A DNA stretch of 64,000 nucleotides from Rhea pennata (lineage: Eukaryota; Chordata; Aves; Rheiformes; Rheidae), in assembly GCF_028389875.1 (NCBI RefSeq), contig NC_084678.1:13608899-13672898 (forward strand), given 5' to 3'. The notes below the pieces were generated by a model that saw nothing but the letters and a program-made list of their open reading frames with translations, was not told the DNA's origin and did no database searches. The first letter of the stretch is position 1; the number at the start of each line of letters is the position of its first letter. Both the position numbers and the translations under genes were made by a program. Below, piece by piece: positions 47,401 through 60,629 of the stretch.

Positions 47401-47740
47401 TCCTCACCCTGCCTGGTGGCTCTCAGCCCACAAAATGGCGCCGGGTGCGCCATGTGTTGGGCAGTTGTCCTCCCATTGGCCACGGCCAATGCTGACGTAA
47501 TCCAGTTGCCAGGCAGACTCCAGTTGCCCGGCAACCACAGCCTGGCGCTGCGCAGCACCCGGGGCGCTGTGGCGGCCCGGGGCGGGAAGGCTGGAGCTGT
47601 GCTGGCCCCCGCGATGGCTGGGCCGCGCGGGGCGCGCAGCCCGATCGCCCCCATCGCCCTGCACGCACGAGACTCCCCGTGGGCACGCGCTTGCGGTGAC
47701 ACCACAACTAACCTGGCCCGCTAACAGGCGTGAAACAGCT
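47401..47740. promoter_or_regulatory. Isolated CpG island with YY1, NF-Y, CRE and RFX X-box motifs
   Basis: Motifs in order on the plus strand: YY1-type AAAATGGCG at 47432-47440; inverted CCAAT pair ATTGGCCACGGCCAAT at 47475-47490; CRE-like TGACGTAA at 47493-47500; X-box half GTTGCCAGGCAGAC at 47505-47518; near-perfect X-box palindrome GTTGCCCGGCAAC at 47523-47535. The arrangement is that of an RFX/CREB/NF-Y promoter, seen in ciliary, testis and MHC-class-II-type genes. No annotated-looking gene is visible on either side: a plus-strand frame from ATG 47614 encodes only 36 codons to TAA at 47724, and minus-strand frames run through the motifs. It may start a noncoding RNA or a gene whose exons lie outside. 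Confidence 0.6.
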
Positions 47741-50700
47741 GCGGCTGCTGCCAATTTAGAGGAAGAAACGCACGGGGGCTTAATCCTCCATTCTCCCTGA
47801 ACATGCCCTGGGGATTAAAATTAAAGAGCTATATGCTACTGATGGCCTAAGCTTATGCTTGGATCGTACATAATGGCAGAGGAAGCGTGTGATCCTCTGG
47901 CTTATTCAGGGTCTGCTTTAACTAGGCACCTTCATGGCTTGCCATTTCGTAAATGCTGGTGATGGGCTAGAGTGCTTCAATTACCTGTTCGCAGCGAGAG
48001 GTCTAATCATGATGCCTGTGAATCCCCATTACTTCTGCCCCTGCTGCGCCCAAGTCAGCGGGAGTCCCAGCAGCACAAATGTTTATCTCCGCACAGTCTT
48101 CATCTGTGTCTTTGTTTTGCCTCATTTATAAAAACCTTACTTAAAAGTAAATGACACAAAATCAGCAAAGGAGAAATTAATCACACTGGAACCAAACTCT
48201 TGCCTGTGAGTTTTAAAGGAAAGAGCTTGATCATAGGATGGTCCTGGAGAGAGTGGATGCCGGCATGTTAGTAAAAAAATCCTTTTGTCTCCAAAAGAAA
48301 GCATTTCCCCTGTCTGCTTTATTTCCCCTGCTCTGCTTGAGCAATGGCAGATCCCCTAGGATTTTTACGTTGCCACCGAAGGAGAAGTTTTAATCAAATC
48401 TTTCTGCGCCAGTTTTTAGGGTCATCTTCTCCCTTTTGAAGGACTTGTTTCTCCAGATTAAGGTATTACAAGAAGTCATCAAAGGACAAATAAATGACAG
48501 GAGACTTTTTAAAGTGAAGGGTAAACCACGTGCTGAGTGGGCTATAATTAGTTCCTTCCGTAATGCCTTAGGTGTTGTCATACTTCACAGTCCTAATAAT
48601 TAAATGCTTAGTAGCAGAGTGTTGGATTAGTGCTAAAAAAAAAAGAAGCCCAAGCTGGAGACTTTTTCAAGGTTTGCTGGTAGCAAGCAGTGAACAGATT
48701 TTGTAGCAACTGTGCTAGTGGCAAAGCTTCTCGATTCTGTCCGAAAACCACTGATACCTTTAAAGAAACTGAAAATGGGCTTTTTCTTTCTTACAGTGTG
48801 CTGCTCCTGAAGACTGAGAATAATGAATTATGTTATTCAAATGTGGTCTTCCAGCTTACCTATAACTGCATTTAGATGGGAAAGCTAGTGACTGGCAAAA
48901 AGTGGAGGGAAATGTGCAAAGCACAGGCAAGTGGCTGTTGCACTGTCATTTTCCTTGTGCCGTTTCTCCCTTTCACGCTCCCATGATTTCACCCTTTTTG
49001 AAAGTGTTGAGAAGTCTTCAAAATAGAAATATTTAGCTGAGCACATATCAACTGACTGTCTTAATTCAGTCTCTTCCATCCTTCAGGAACAAATGCTTTT
49101 GCCCTGGCTGAAGGGGCCTCCCTGGATTTGTGGGTCTGACCCGTTCTCAGAGAAGGTGCATCTGGGGCTTCCCTACAGATTTTTTTTTTTTGATCAAGCC
49201 ACCTCTTGCTTTGCCTGAATCTGCTTTTTGGAACTATTTTTCACTGAATCCAGCATTAGGAAGTCAAATGCTGAAGAGAGGGAGAGGGAGAGGAGAGGAA
49301 GATACAATACTCTCGTATTACAGTCCTGGCAATGAGCTACTTAGGACAAGAGAAAGCAATAAGTAATTGCTTTGGTAACCTCCTTTCTCTCCTATGCTGA
49401 TCCTGAACGCTGAGATGTGGCACACTGACCTGGATCTGACTTGGATACTTTCTCAATGTCTAGAATAAGATAATTCAGTGTCTACTGTAATTACTTAATA
49501 CTATCTTGAATGCATTTTTCTTAGGGACTGGTGCATTTCTCAGGAAACAGAAGGCATTTGAAAAACTTACACTAATATTTTAGATGTCCACTTTGTTTTT
49601 CCTAACACCTCTGGTAGGCTATGTAGGTTGTACAGGAGTCCATTTCCAGTTACCCTATGAAGTATGAAGTGAATCTTGTACTCACAAAACATGTTTCATC
49701 CTGAAGAATACATTCCTGCATTTCTTGTGCTCTGCCTGTGCCACCTCTTCCCTGCAGAGGAAAGACACATGGGGTTCCAAGGTATCCACTCCTTATTGCA
49801 GCAACTTAAGACATAAATTTGGGGTGCAAAATTAAGTTAATGAAGTAACAGAAGACACTGGAGTTTCCTTCAGCCTTCTCCCTGTCTTCTGGAAAGAGGT
49901 AATTACTGAATGTGAGATTTTGGCACAGATGGTTAAATGAATAAGCTAAAATTTCCAGAAGCCCATACAACATGATGTGTTCTTTGCAGGGCCTTATTTC
50001 ACCTGCATCAAAATAGTAACTGAGTGTTAGACAGCACAGTAACATATTATACAACACAACAAACATCTATTCCCTCTTTCTACTTATCCTCTAAATGCCA
50101 ATATTTGGAGAAAATGGAGTTCTCACTAGTAAAATGTAACTATAAAACACTATTTTCTCTCAAAACATAACATCACTGAATATATCAATATTGCCTGGAC
50201 CACACTTACGAAGATCTTTTTTGTAAAATGTATTGATTATTCATAAATGCTGAATGCAATGTTGTTAATAATTCAGTAAATTTTGCTTTGTTCTAAATTC
50301 TATAAAATAAAAAAATATATTTCAAGGATGCAGTTAGCAAATTATATCAAGGCTAATGCTTCTGATTGAGGCCTTTTATGTGTGAAGATAGTTCTGTAAT
50401 TATCCAGAAGATGGCGTATATAGGCCAGTTATGTGGGCCCCAGTAGCAGGAAGGAAAAAATAAGGAAGGACCTTTAGTGTAGCTGCTTTCAAAATAAAGC
50501 TCTTTATAAAATTATGTATTTTGATGTGGTCAGTGGAGAGAAAGGGTTTTCTTTCGTATGACATAGCCAATCAAAACAGCATCAAGCGAGGAAAATACCA
50601 TTTAATGGTTATACAGCAGTACTGAGAAAAAGGAATGAGAGAACAGTAATATGAAAATCTTAAGCAGGTGCTTATGTTTTTTTGGATTAGGCTATGTCCA

Positions 50701-52528
50701 TTACAAAAAAAGTTTTTCCACTTCTCCACTTTGTTTCAAGGAAGAGACAGTAAGAATGACCAATAAGAAAGAGTTCTATATTTTCTTTCTAGCTGCATGT
50801 TCTCTGTCTAGCTCATTTCATTCTGTTAGCCTTTCCAAAGGGTTTCATTCAAATGATTTCCAAAAGTACAGGGCATATGGGAGAGTCCATTAACACCAGC
50901 AAATGACCACTTAGGAGCACAAAAAGGAGATTTTTGCTCAAAACTGGCCTTGAATATGTAACTTTCCACGTGAGCAATTTACTTATTCCAAGAGGTATTT
51001 TCAGTATTCAAAAATATAAATTCTATAAACAGAGAAGATATGATAGTACTTTATACACTGCAGTAATTGACCATCGAAAGGAGAAACAAAAGAGGTAGAG
51101 GATGGTTCTCTGCCTTCGCTCAGTGTATTTAAATGCCTAAATCACAGCTCAAGGAGACCTTTGATAATGTCAAGCTGAAGTTCTTGCGAATATGAGTGTC
51201 CTTGGAGATAGTCTGAAATTTGCCAACTTGAAATCTGCTGTCTGCTGCAGTAAGGCTATTGTCCAGGAGCGAAACCATGGAGAAAGGCAATGAAACATGC
51301 AGTCCTCTGGGACCGTGGGTCAAACCCTAATTAAGCAGCTGCTGAAAATGATCTTAATTGTCCCTGTCTTCATCTCTTTTCTCTAGTCATTTGCAAAGTG
51401 CTGCAGCATGTCATAGTTGCAGCCTCTCCTTATGAAAGGCCAAGAGATGGGTTAGTAGGGTTGTTGCAAGTCATCTCTGAGATGACATGCAATGATTCAG
51501 TTATGTAGGGAGATTTGTAAACAGCTCGCAAGGCAACCATCACATTTCTAGGTTCTGAATTAATTCCTCAGAAGTGGGAAAGTAGAACGCCCACATATTG
51601 GAAGAGACGAGCAAGCTGATTTGCAGAAGAGAAAGTAATAAACATACCTATTTCAAAAACTAGAAACCGAGGAAAAATCCTACATTCTAGTAAAAAATGT
51701 GGACCATCACAGGACCATCTTTACTGATGGTCATCTCTGTGTTATATTATTGACAGTATAAAAGTTATTCTCATTTAGAAATTCATATGAAAGTAGCAAT
51801 GACAAGTGAGTTCCTATTTCCATCTACAGTGGAAAGGATTTCTCACTCTGGTGCCTGGTCCTTCTTTCTGTTATACTAGGGCAAATCAGGAATGATTCTA
51901 ATGAAGCCAGTGAGATGAAACGAAGCAAATAAGCAGGGGATGAGGTCTATATATTTCTTGGTCAGAGTGTACATGACTCTGTTAACATAGTCATTCTACC
52001 TACTTCAGCCAGCATTACACAGGAGGAATCCTTGCTGAAGAGAGGATGCTACAGAAAGCAGGTATTTAAAGGGAGACAAAGTTAAGGAATTTGGAAAAAC
52101 AACTTAACTTTGCCAATGATGTCAAAAGCTAGAGAAAACTTGGACTGTAAAATCTGGGCAAAATGAAGAATCTTGGCTTTTTTTGTTCAAATAATCCTAG
52201 AAATCACAACGTAGAACTGTGTCTTTTCAAATGCAAGAAAGAACAGAAAGAATTCTGGAATGACTCAACACTAAAGCTTGAAGGGTTTAATATTGCCTGT
52301 TAGTAGAGCACTGTACTACAGGTGTAATGTAAGCCTAGACAAGCTGTCTCAGAGCAGTGCTGTGTCTCCAGGGAAACTCCATACATGCAAGAGTACTCAA
52401 ATTACAAACAGAACAGTATCGCTTACCATGAAAACCATGACTTTAGGTAGAGGAAACACAAACATGAGTGTCTTGTTACAACAGAGCTGCAAAAGTCCCA
52501 TCTAGTCCAGGAGCTGGTGAGCACTGCC
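47741..52528. other. Intergenic DNA, no gene recognised
   Basis: Unremarkable AT-rich sequence with a purine-rich (GGGAGA)n-like patch near 49275. No exon or recognisable repeat family was identified. Confidence 0.5.
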
Positions 52529-52676
52529 AAGGCCAATAATTAAAGCAGAGTCTAAGTTTCCTTGCTTCGAGATCCAGGTGGCTTATTCCAAAACACAGCC
52601 AGAGAGCAAGCTAACACTACAATATGACTGATAATGGGGAAACCGGGCTCAAACATGAGCTGAAAATGTAAGCTAA
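52529..52676 (+). repeat. Source copy of a ~146-bp segment duplicated at 54.2 kb
   Basis: Begins AAGGCCAATAATTA and ends TGAAAATGTAAGCTAA. No target-site duplication flanks this copy, so it is the likely donor locus. It shares about nine tenths of positions with the second copy, differing mostly by transitions and one deleted T. Confidence 0.88.
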
Positions 52677-54173
52677 TATTGCTGTATACACATAGTTATG
52701 GATAAAGTACTCTCAGAATGAGAGGAAAATCAGGAAACTAGATATCCCAACATGGTGATTGCTAATCTTTAACTCTGAAAATCCTACTTCATGAGACTCT
52801 TTTGTAAACTCTAGCAGCGAGCTTTTTAAAATGTATTAAGTGTCTAACTTCCACTGGAATTAATGGGAATCAAATGGCTAAGTATCATTAAAAATAGTCT
52901 ATTTCCTATGTCTCCCTACTGTAAAATGGAATCAATGGTTCTTCCTATCTCAAAGAAATACTTCTAAAGATTATGAGGTGTTTTGACAGGACAGTAATAG
53001 GAATCATGTAAGTATCCTAGATAGAAATGTGAAGTATTTCTGAATGGATACTATGCTTATATGCTAAATAAATATTCAACAGGATATGAATTTTTTAAGC
53101 TAAAGATCTAATATTATACAGAGTCTGTGCTTTCATGTAGACAAGCTATTTATTTCAGAAATGAGGAAGAAAACTGACACCTTGCTGTGAAGTTGCTGGA
53201 TATTTCCTAACAAGAACATGACGAGGGTGAAACAATTTATGCATGTGCTTGCCTTGAATGGAGAGTGTGGGAGTTCACACAAAAATTCAGGTTTATTTCA
53301 GTATATTGGTGAGCTACAATGGTTAACTTCAGGCACTCAAATAGTTGTCATAAGATACCTGGCAAACATCACAGGACGAGGCATTGACAAAAACAGGGAA
53401 AAAACCCCAAGCAAACAACTTTCTTGATTTAAAATCCCAAACTCTTTAAATGCAGGTGGTTTTACCACTGCTGAGAAGCATTGTTGTTGTGAATTTTGTC
53501 TTAGGCTCAAAATGCTTATGATTTTTTTTTTTTTGCACTTTCTGGATTACTGCTTCCTTACTCGACTACAGTCCAAAAGAAATGTAGACTGATCTTGTTG
53601 AAACAGGTAAGACTGCAAAGGCACTGTAGAATGGCAGAAGGCGGAAATACAGAAAGGAACAAGGAGGAAAGACACAACAGGTTGGCTGGTTGCTTGACAT
53701 TTGAATTACAACAATTACACACCTACCCCTTTATCGTTTTACAGCTCAATTGTGCCCTCCTTACACAGGCAACATGCCAAATGGAAGCCAGTGGGAGTTT
53801 TACCTGAACAGAAAAATTAAGGATTAAATCCCTACTGTGCAATAGCCTACATGCCCTACAAAAAGGCCAAATCAAGTCACTAATCCCACTGATCTCCTGA
53901 ATAGCCACTGTGCCCCAAGAAAGAGAGGAATTATAGCACTAAACAAACACAACCAAATAAAACCTCCGGGCCTTAGCTGCAGGCCTACCTTTCCATAGAG
54001 ATGTTTTGAGAGAGAGCAGTCCTTTGCCACCCCTTGCCCCAGGCAGCTCACTCACTTGCAGTGAAATCCTCTGCTCCTCATCACTTCTCATTGTATTATG
54101 CTTTTCTGTTATGAAAATTAATATTTGCTTCAAACATTGCAGACAGGATATGCCGTTACCTTCCACCTTTGCC

Positions 54174-54359
54174 ATCATTTACATACCATAACAGAAGGCC
54201 AATAATTAGGGCATAGTCTAAGTTTCCTTGCTCGAGATCCAGGTGGCTTATTCCAAAACACAGCCAGAGAGCAAGCTAACACTATGATACGACTGATAAT
54301 GGGGAAATTGGGCTCAAACATGAGTTGAAAAATCTAAGTAATCATTTACATACCATAAC
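54174..54359 (+). mobile_element. Inserted copy of the 52.5-kb segment with 19-bp target-site duplications
   Basis: The direct repeat ATCATTTACATACCATAAC lies at 54174-54192 and again at 54341-54359. Between them, about 148 bp is a diverged copy of 52529-52676 in the same orientation. There is no poly-A tail and no recognisable SINE or LINE body. Confidence 0.88.
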
Positions 54360-55100
54360 CAGTGGAGGAAGAAACAGAACACAGCATTCTACATGAGCTT
54401 GTTTGCCTGGAGATTATGGTTGGTTTTATGGGTTACTTTATTAATAATAAGATGAATTATAATATGTAAATCTGGGGATGAAGACAAAGATGGAATTGAA
54501 GAAGCTATGTAGATATTTTATTGCTGTTAGTACTTGCAGACCATAATCCTGGTCTATAGTCCCACTATATTAGATGCTGTGCACACAAGGACCCAAACAA
54601 GCTTCCATATCAAGAATAAGAGATGCAATAGATGTACCTGTCTGGAGATGTGGTAGCATAAGAACTAATATTGTTTAAAAACAGTATTAGTCAGTTGGAT
54701 AGCCTTCTTCGAGGTCATAGCAGCCTAAGCATTCCTAGATTCCCTTTGTATGTTTTTACTGAAAGTCAGTATTTGTGTGTAGACCTCTTCCCAAGAATGA
54801 AAGGCAACACACGAGAATTCACAAAAACGCTTTTTGGAAATATTAACAAGTGTGTAATGAAGTATTCATTATGAACTGACTGAAAAGGGAGTAGGCTGTG
54901 GAAAGCTTGAGGCCGAACAAAAGTACTTTATTTTGGAGCAAATAGGGGTTTATGCATAAATATCTGTAATTTTGCTTCTCCAATAGAAATGAAGAGTCAG
55001 TTCTATTTTTTTCCAAAGCAATGGAAATGTTTCTACTGAAATAGATGAAAGCAGATCTATCTCCAAATAGGGATGGGAAGGATGCTGGGGATGTTGGGGA

Positions 55101-55133
55101 TGTTCAAGCACACAGGAAAGGTGTGCTTGAACA
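55101..55133. repeat. 13-bp perfect inverted repeat, 7-nt loop
   Basis: TGTTCAAGCACAC (55101-55113), loop AGGAAAG, GTGTGCTTGAACA (55121-55133). Directly upstream is a small GGATGCTGG/GGATGTTGG direct repeat. Confidence 0.9.
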
Positions 55134-57964
55134 GTACATTAAGTGTTCTCTCCTTCTTAGTGGGTGAAGACAAACCTTACTATCAACAAGCGGTAATTCA
55201 CAATGGGAACTTTATTGTTCCCAGTTTTCCTTTTCAGCTGTCATTTAGTTCATTGGCTCAGATGAAAAAATGGATGATTTTTACAACCATATTCTGGGAA
55301 ATACTTAGTTCCTGTACTTAAATTGGAATTCCTAGAAGTCCTCTAAAACATACTTCCAGGTTTTGATTTGAGTTTATCAGGAACGCTTGGATAAAGCCAG
55401 TATCAACAGCATCTCTCCTTCCTCCGTGAATACTTAGAGACCACTCTTAGAGTTTATGCTGCTGTATATATTCCATCACTATGTGTATCTAAAAATGAAA
55501 AATAGGTCAAGAAATTGCAAGGTGAATGAGTTAATACATAGCCTATTATCATATTCAAGTGCTATACAACTGAGTATCTTCTACTTAATTATGAGGCACT
55601 AGAGCCAGTATAGTGTGGTGCCATTAATCATTACAATATTGAAATTTTGTTACTATGATGTGTTTTTTTAAAAAAAGAAACTCTTGTAAGATGTAAATTA
55701 ACTTGGTCTTAGAATTTCCCTCCTCACACCCTCACTCAAGCAGTAATCACTATTTATAGGCACTGTGTCAAAAGGATATGTTGAGCTGCTAGAGCAACAC
55801 AGAGACCTTATTAAGTATTCCCATAACAGCTATGACCATCCTCATTTTGGCCCTATTGCAAAGGCATTCAATTTCCTCCCTGTCTCCTTGCACTTTTTAG
55901 CAGACATTTTAGCAGTCGAGAAATGCTATGCAATGGCAGCTATAAAGTTTAATATCCTTTATCTAACATGAATAATGGGAAAACAGGCATTTGTCCCTGC
56001 CTTTGGCCAGCTCAGCTATCAGGAGAGCAAAATATGGCTCTAAGCTCTGCTTGCTCCTCTCTCCAGATCTCACACCAAGTATAGCTCAGCTGCAGGGGCA
56101 GATTCCCTTTTGTATATATGCAGATATTTATCAGAATTTAGTCCAGCAAAATTTTCCATATAAAGACTACAAAATGGATCTTTACCTGATGCACAAGGTT
56201 CCTCTCTGCCTAAGTCAAGACTGTTTTTCTGTCATAAGGCATAACCTAGAATCTTACAGACAGATAGAAACACCATCCCCAGTGATGAGCTGGGATGTTT
56301 TCTGGAATCACACTGATTCCTGGGCTACGGCAGCTAAGGGAATAAAGTCTGTGGATCAGGCTTCGGATGGAAATGTTGAGGAAGCCTGTATAAAGGCTGG
56401 ACTGAAGGCCTGCTGAAGAGACATGGTCACCAGACAGGAGGGAAAAACTATCTGGATGTGAGAAACTACAGCAGGTGATAACGTACTTGTAAATCTATAG
56501 TAAAGTCAGTAGTCTCACATACACAAAGCCAAATTTTCCACTGGGGTAAATTATGCCAATTTAATAATAAATAACGTCAATAATAATGTCAATTTTTGAC
56601 AACAAAATTTTCCCTGAAGGACAGACAAGACTCTTGCTACAGCTACAAAACAAATACTCTGTTGTTGTAAAGGATGGTCATTTTGTTCTTTCTGAACTGA
56701 AGTCTGTTTTCAAGAATTTCTAGTTAGAATTCATAATAGAGCCTGGGGGAGTCAGACACTCAAATGCCATTGAACTTCATGAACAGCTGAGTGCTTACAT
56801 CCTTTTGTCTCCTCTCGAAAATCCTTCCCTTAAATTATGCATCTGGCCTACAAACAGTAAAATCTATTAGATTGAAGGAAAGGTTTGCAATAAAGTATGG
56901 ATCCATCCTAAATCCTTTGTTCCTGAGATGTTCATCAATATGTATTAAATATACATAGCTGTAATGTGTTAGCTTATCATTTGTAAATTCTTTTGACTTT
57001 GAACTGTTTTTACTTCTCAATTTCATTTTTTTCAGTTTTTCATTGCCAGGCACCTGAATCAAAGCTCTATGAAATACGAAAATACATTTTTTTAATTCTA
57101 TGGTGCTTGGTTCAGACCTTAAACAAGGTACATAAGCTTTCAGCAATCTGTATCTTTTTCTTTAGCTTACAGGGAAATCCTTGCCATAAAAGAGTTGCAA
57201 AGTTTTCTATGTGGTCATTTAAAGCACACCTTCAGCTTCTAAACTCCTACTAGAGTGAAATACAGAAAAAAATGAACCGACTAGAATTCCTTTCTTGAAT
57301 TTGTTTTCATTTCAGTAAAACTTCAGCGCTTCTGCCTTTTCATTGGAACTCCCCTTGCTTTGCCTCATCCCCTCCATCAGAGGAGTCATGCTTATCTCCT
57401 TTTGTTAGACAGTAAAATGTACTGCATGCACAGTAACGTGCATTTGAGTAACCTCTTTGGTAACCATTTGTCAATAAAGCTCTCAGTATTGTTTCTTGAC
57501 ACAACAGGGCTATTTCTAAGGATGCAAAATGATAGTTCTGCCTGGTATACTACAGAATCTTAAAGGCATTATTGAATCCATGTAGCTTCTCTTAATAGAG
57601 TCAAATTTTACAGGTATTCTTCTATCACTTTTCTTTGCACAGTCACTTAACGGCTTGTTGAACTCCTGTAAAGCACTTCTTCTGATAATTACCCGTGAAA
57701 TTCCTCTTGATAAAGAAGTTTTGATAAGTGCCTTATAATCTCTTTCTTCCTGCCTTTGTTCACTGGAATCATTACCAGAAATATGACTATTTTTTATTTC
57801 TAAATATCTATACTAGGAAGTACTTCAATACTTTTACCTTCAGATCTCAGCTAGGGTGTGATCATAACACATCCATGGAGCGTGTAGCAAAAAAGCAATG
57901 TCTTAGTACGGGGAGGTATCACGCTCACAACTTCTAGATTCCTCTTCATCACTGCCTATTGCCT

Positions 57965-57994
57965 ATGCAAGTGGTCATGCCACTTGCATGACCA
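57965..57994. repeat. Two overlapping, mutually exclusive hairpins
   Basis: ATGCAAGTGG pairs with CCACTTGCAT (57965-57989, 5-nt loop). The overlapping TGGTCATGC pairs with GCATGACCA (57972-57994, 5-nt loop). Only one can form at a time. Confidence 0.85.
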
Positions 57995-60629
57995 TGTACG
58001 ACAACCGATGGAAGAACCATTACTCACCAACTTTCTGGAGATTTGCATAAAAATTTCATTCCTTTTTTTAATAATTCATTGCAAAGAATCTGGCCATTTA
58101 CATACCATAGGCCAGAACTAAGACTTCAGCTCTGAAGACAGAAGCACTTTTCTGTATTACTGTAGTGCACTCTCTTTGTTCAGGTGTGCTTGTGTTAAAA
58201 GAAGGAATTCTCGGCAGTTCTGAGACAGAGCATGTACAGTAGGTGGCACTCACTATCTTGAAGAGATAGGATCAGTGCCTCTTTAATTAGAGAAAGAAGG
58301 CAGCCTATCTTATCACTTGCAAAATCAACAGCGCAGAACAGGTGAATCACTAACTGTGGATCAGTTTAATTAGTGTCCTGCCAACATGTGCAGTCACCCT
58401 TTGATCGATATCCGTATGCATATATCGGAAGTATCTATTCTGTGGTTTACAAACTGGGCATTAAGAACCAGATTATCTGACTGAGGCTCGGACTGTGCTG
58501 GGATTAGGGGTCATCATTCATATTAAACTTATTAAGCCTATATGCTATTGATGTTGTATTATTGCTCAGACATTACAGCCATTCTCTATTATGTGTTTCC
58601 CCTGTCAGAGATACTTGCAATAAATTTACACACCACTGGAATATAAAAGGATAAAAGCCCCTCGTTCAATATAAAGTGGGTGCCATTAAGTCATCAGTAT
58701 TTAACAATACACTGTTGGAAACCTGTACAGACAACATTTAGCAGTGTGAAAGCCACTTCTCACTTTAAATCAAAGCTAATACCTCTATATAATAGTTACC
58801 ATTGCATGACAACTCAGAGAACTGTTGCAAAACTGTATCAAATACCAGTAACAAGCTCCAGTTGCTCAAATCAGCTTGACTTTCCAGGAGCCCAATGGAA
58901 AAACTAAGCTGTAGTTTGTTTAATAAGTTAACTGTATGCCAGGTGTGAAAGTGGGTGGCCACAGCCGTTTCGTACAAAGTTGTGATGGAAACTGGTTTTA
59001 CAAATGTTGCACACAGGGTTGGTACAGAAGGAGAGATGATACCAACATTCTGGAATGTAGTATCAGTAAAAATAAAGATGAAATCAGTAGGTATTGTTTC
59101 ATTTACAAGAAATATATATGAAGCTGGTATGATTTTTTTCCCAGGATGGCTTAATGGAAAATGTTGATTTTCAAAAGGATTCAATTGTTCCATGCTCCAT
59201 GCATCAAAATTAGTATGAGCTGAACTAGACCAGCATTAACTGTGTTTAAGAATGCCACTACAGCTGCTGGACATGCCTCAAAGCTAAGCATATCAAAAAA
59301 ACAGCTCAGCAAAAGTACATTTACTTTGCAGCACACTTGTTGGTGGTGAGAATGTTTATCATGCACTGTAAATTTAGTAAATCTAATTTTGTCATTGGCT
59401 TGTACCCTCACGCTCCTGGTTATGAATCTGCAAGCTATGAGAGTAGAGGAAGAAAGGACACGAATTTTCTAATCTCCCTCTTCTCCTACAGAAAAGCTCC
59501 TGTGATATTGGGAGGCCTGTTCCTCTCACTATTTCCTGCATGGTTTTTGAAATGGAAAGGTGGACCAAAGGTATTGTAAGGAAAATGGGATGAAATAACA
59601 GGAGAAAAGAGCTGAAACCTGGCTATCATACAACACACATCTTCTTTATAAGGCATTTGGGAGCATCTTTTTGTGATGAAGCAAATCAGTTGTGTTGCTG
59701 GGGGGGAGAAATCCCTTCGGAGAATACCCAGGTTCTGATGTTTTATGCAAACCTGATTATACTTTCTGACATTATTGATGTTGACAGCAATTGTAAAGAG
59801 AATTTGGGGAGATTAAGTGTATGGGGGTATTGCCTGTAGTTTTTAATAATCCTCTTCTCTTAGCTTCTAAAGAAAAGGAACATGATTGTTGTGGATGTAT
59901 TAATGGAATCTGCCTGTCAAAATAATGAAATTGAAAAAGCTTTTATTGGGTATGTATATCATAGAAATGTTAGCATTATATATGTCCCTTGTGCCAAATG
60001 TATTTCCACAGCAATAAGCAGAGAAGCATCAATACTGTATGTAATGATGCTTAAAAACCCCACATATATTGACACTGACCAGGTCAATGAACCACACTCC
60101 ACCAAATAAGTTGTAACACTTCCTATTAGCATTTCATACTTACTTTTTTCTTTGTTTTAAATATTATTCTAATAGAAAATTACTAGTAAGTCTAGAATGC
60201 AGATTCCAAGTCTTTGCTGTCAGATGCAGAGACATAGGACCCCTTCCCTCCTCACAGCAAGCTTGGTCATGTGAGGTATTACATATTCTGCAGCTTTACA
60301 GACTGAAACTGAGAGATCTTCTATGTTAGATTGGCCGATCAGATATAAGACAAATATAAGATGAAATCCAACCAAATAATTGCTAGGTACTGTAGCCAGA
60401 AAAGCATATAAAAAGCATCATAATGCATAAAGTATGTGGGAGTAATAGTGGACCATAAATTATATGAGAGTCAGTAAGGTCATGCTATGACAGAAAAATA
60501 CAAAATAAATGCAATTTTGTTAAAATACAAGTGGTAATTATTTCTCTCCAACCAGCACTAACTCTTCAGTGAAGTGTATCTCTGGATCTGAAATTCACAC
60601 TTTAGGATAGCTGTTGTTGTTGCTAGGCC

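Larger units (their letters stand above)
54360..60629. other. Intergenic DNA, no gene recognised
   Basis: Contains the longest unassigned plus-strand frame of the right half (55991-56416, 141 codons), for which I see no domain, splice structure or homology; a frame of this length is expected a few times by chance in a window this size. Two short hairpins are listed separately. Confidence 0.5.

Noticed and set aside
47475-47535. Interpretation as an MHC class II-type SXY enhancer
   Set aside because: The X1-X2 text is similar, but the X2-to-Y spacing is 2 bp, not about 18-20 bp, and no MHC-pathway gene is nearby.
47202-47754. Minus-strand 167- and 116-codon frames over the 47.5-kb island
   Set aside because: They translate straight across the X-box, CRE and CCAAT cluster and have no recognisable domain.
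55991-56416. 141-codon plus-strand frame
   Set aside because: No domain or splice context; a frame this long is expected a few times by chance in AT-rich DNA of this size.
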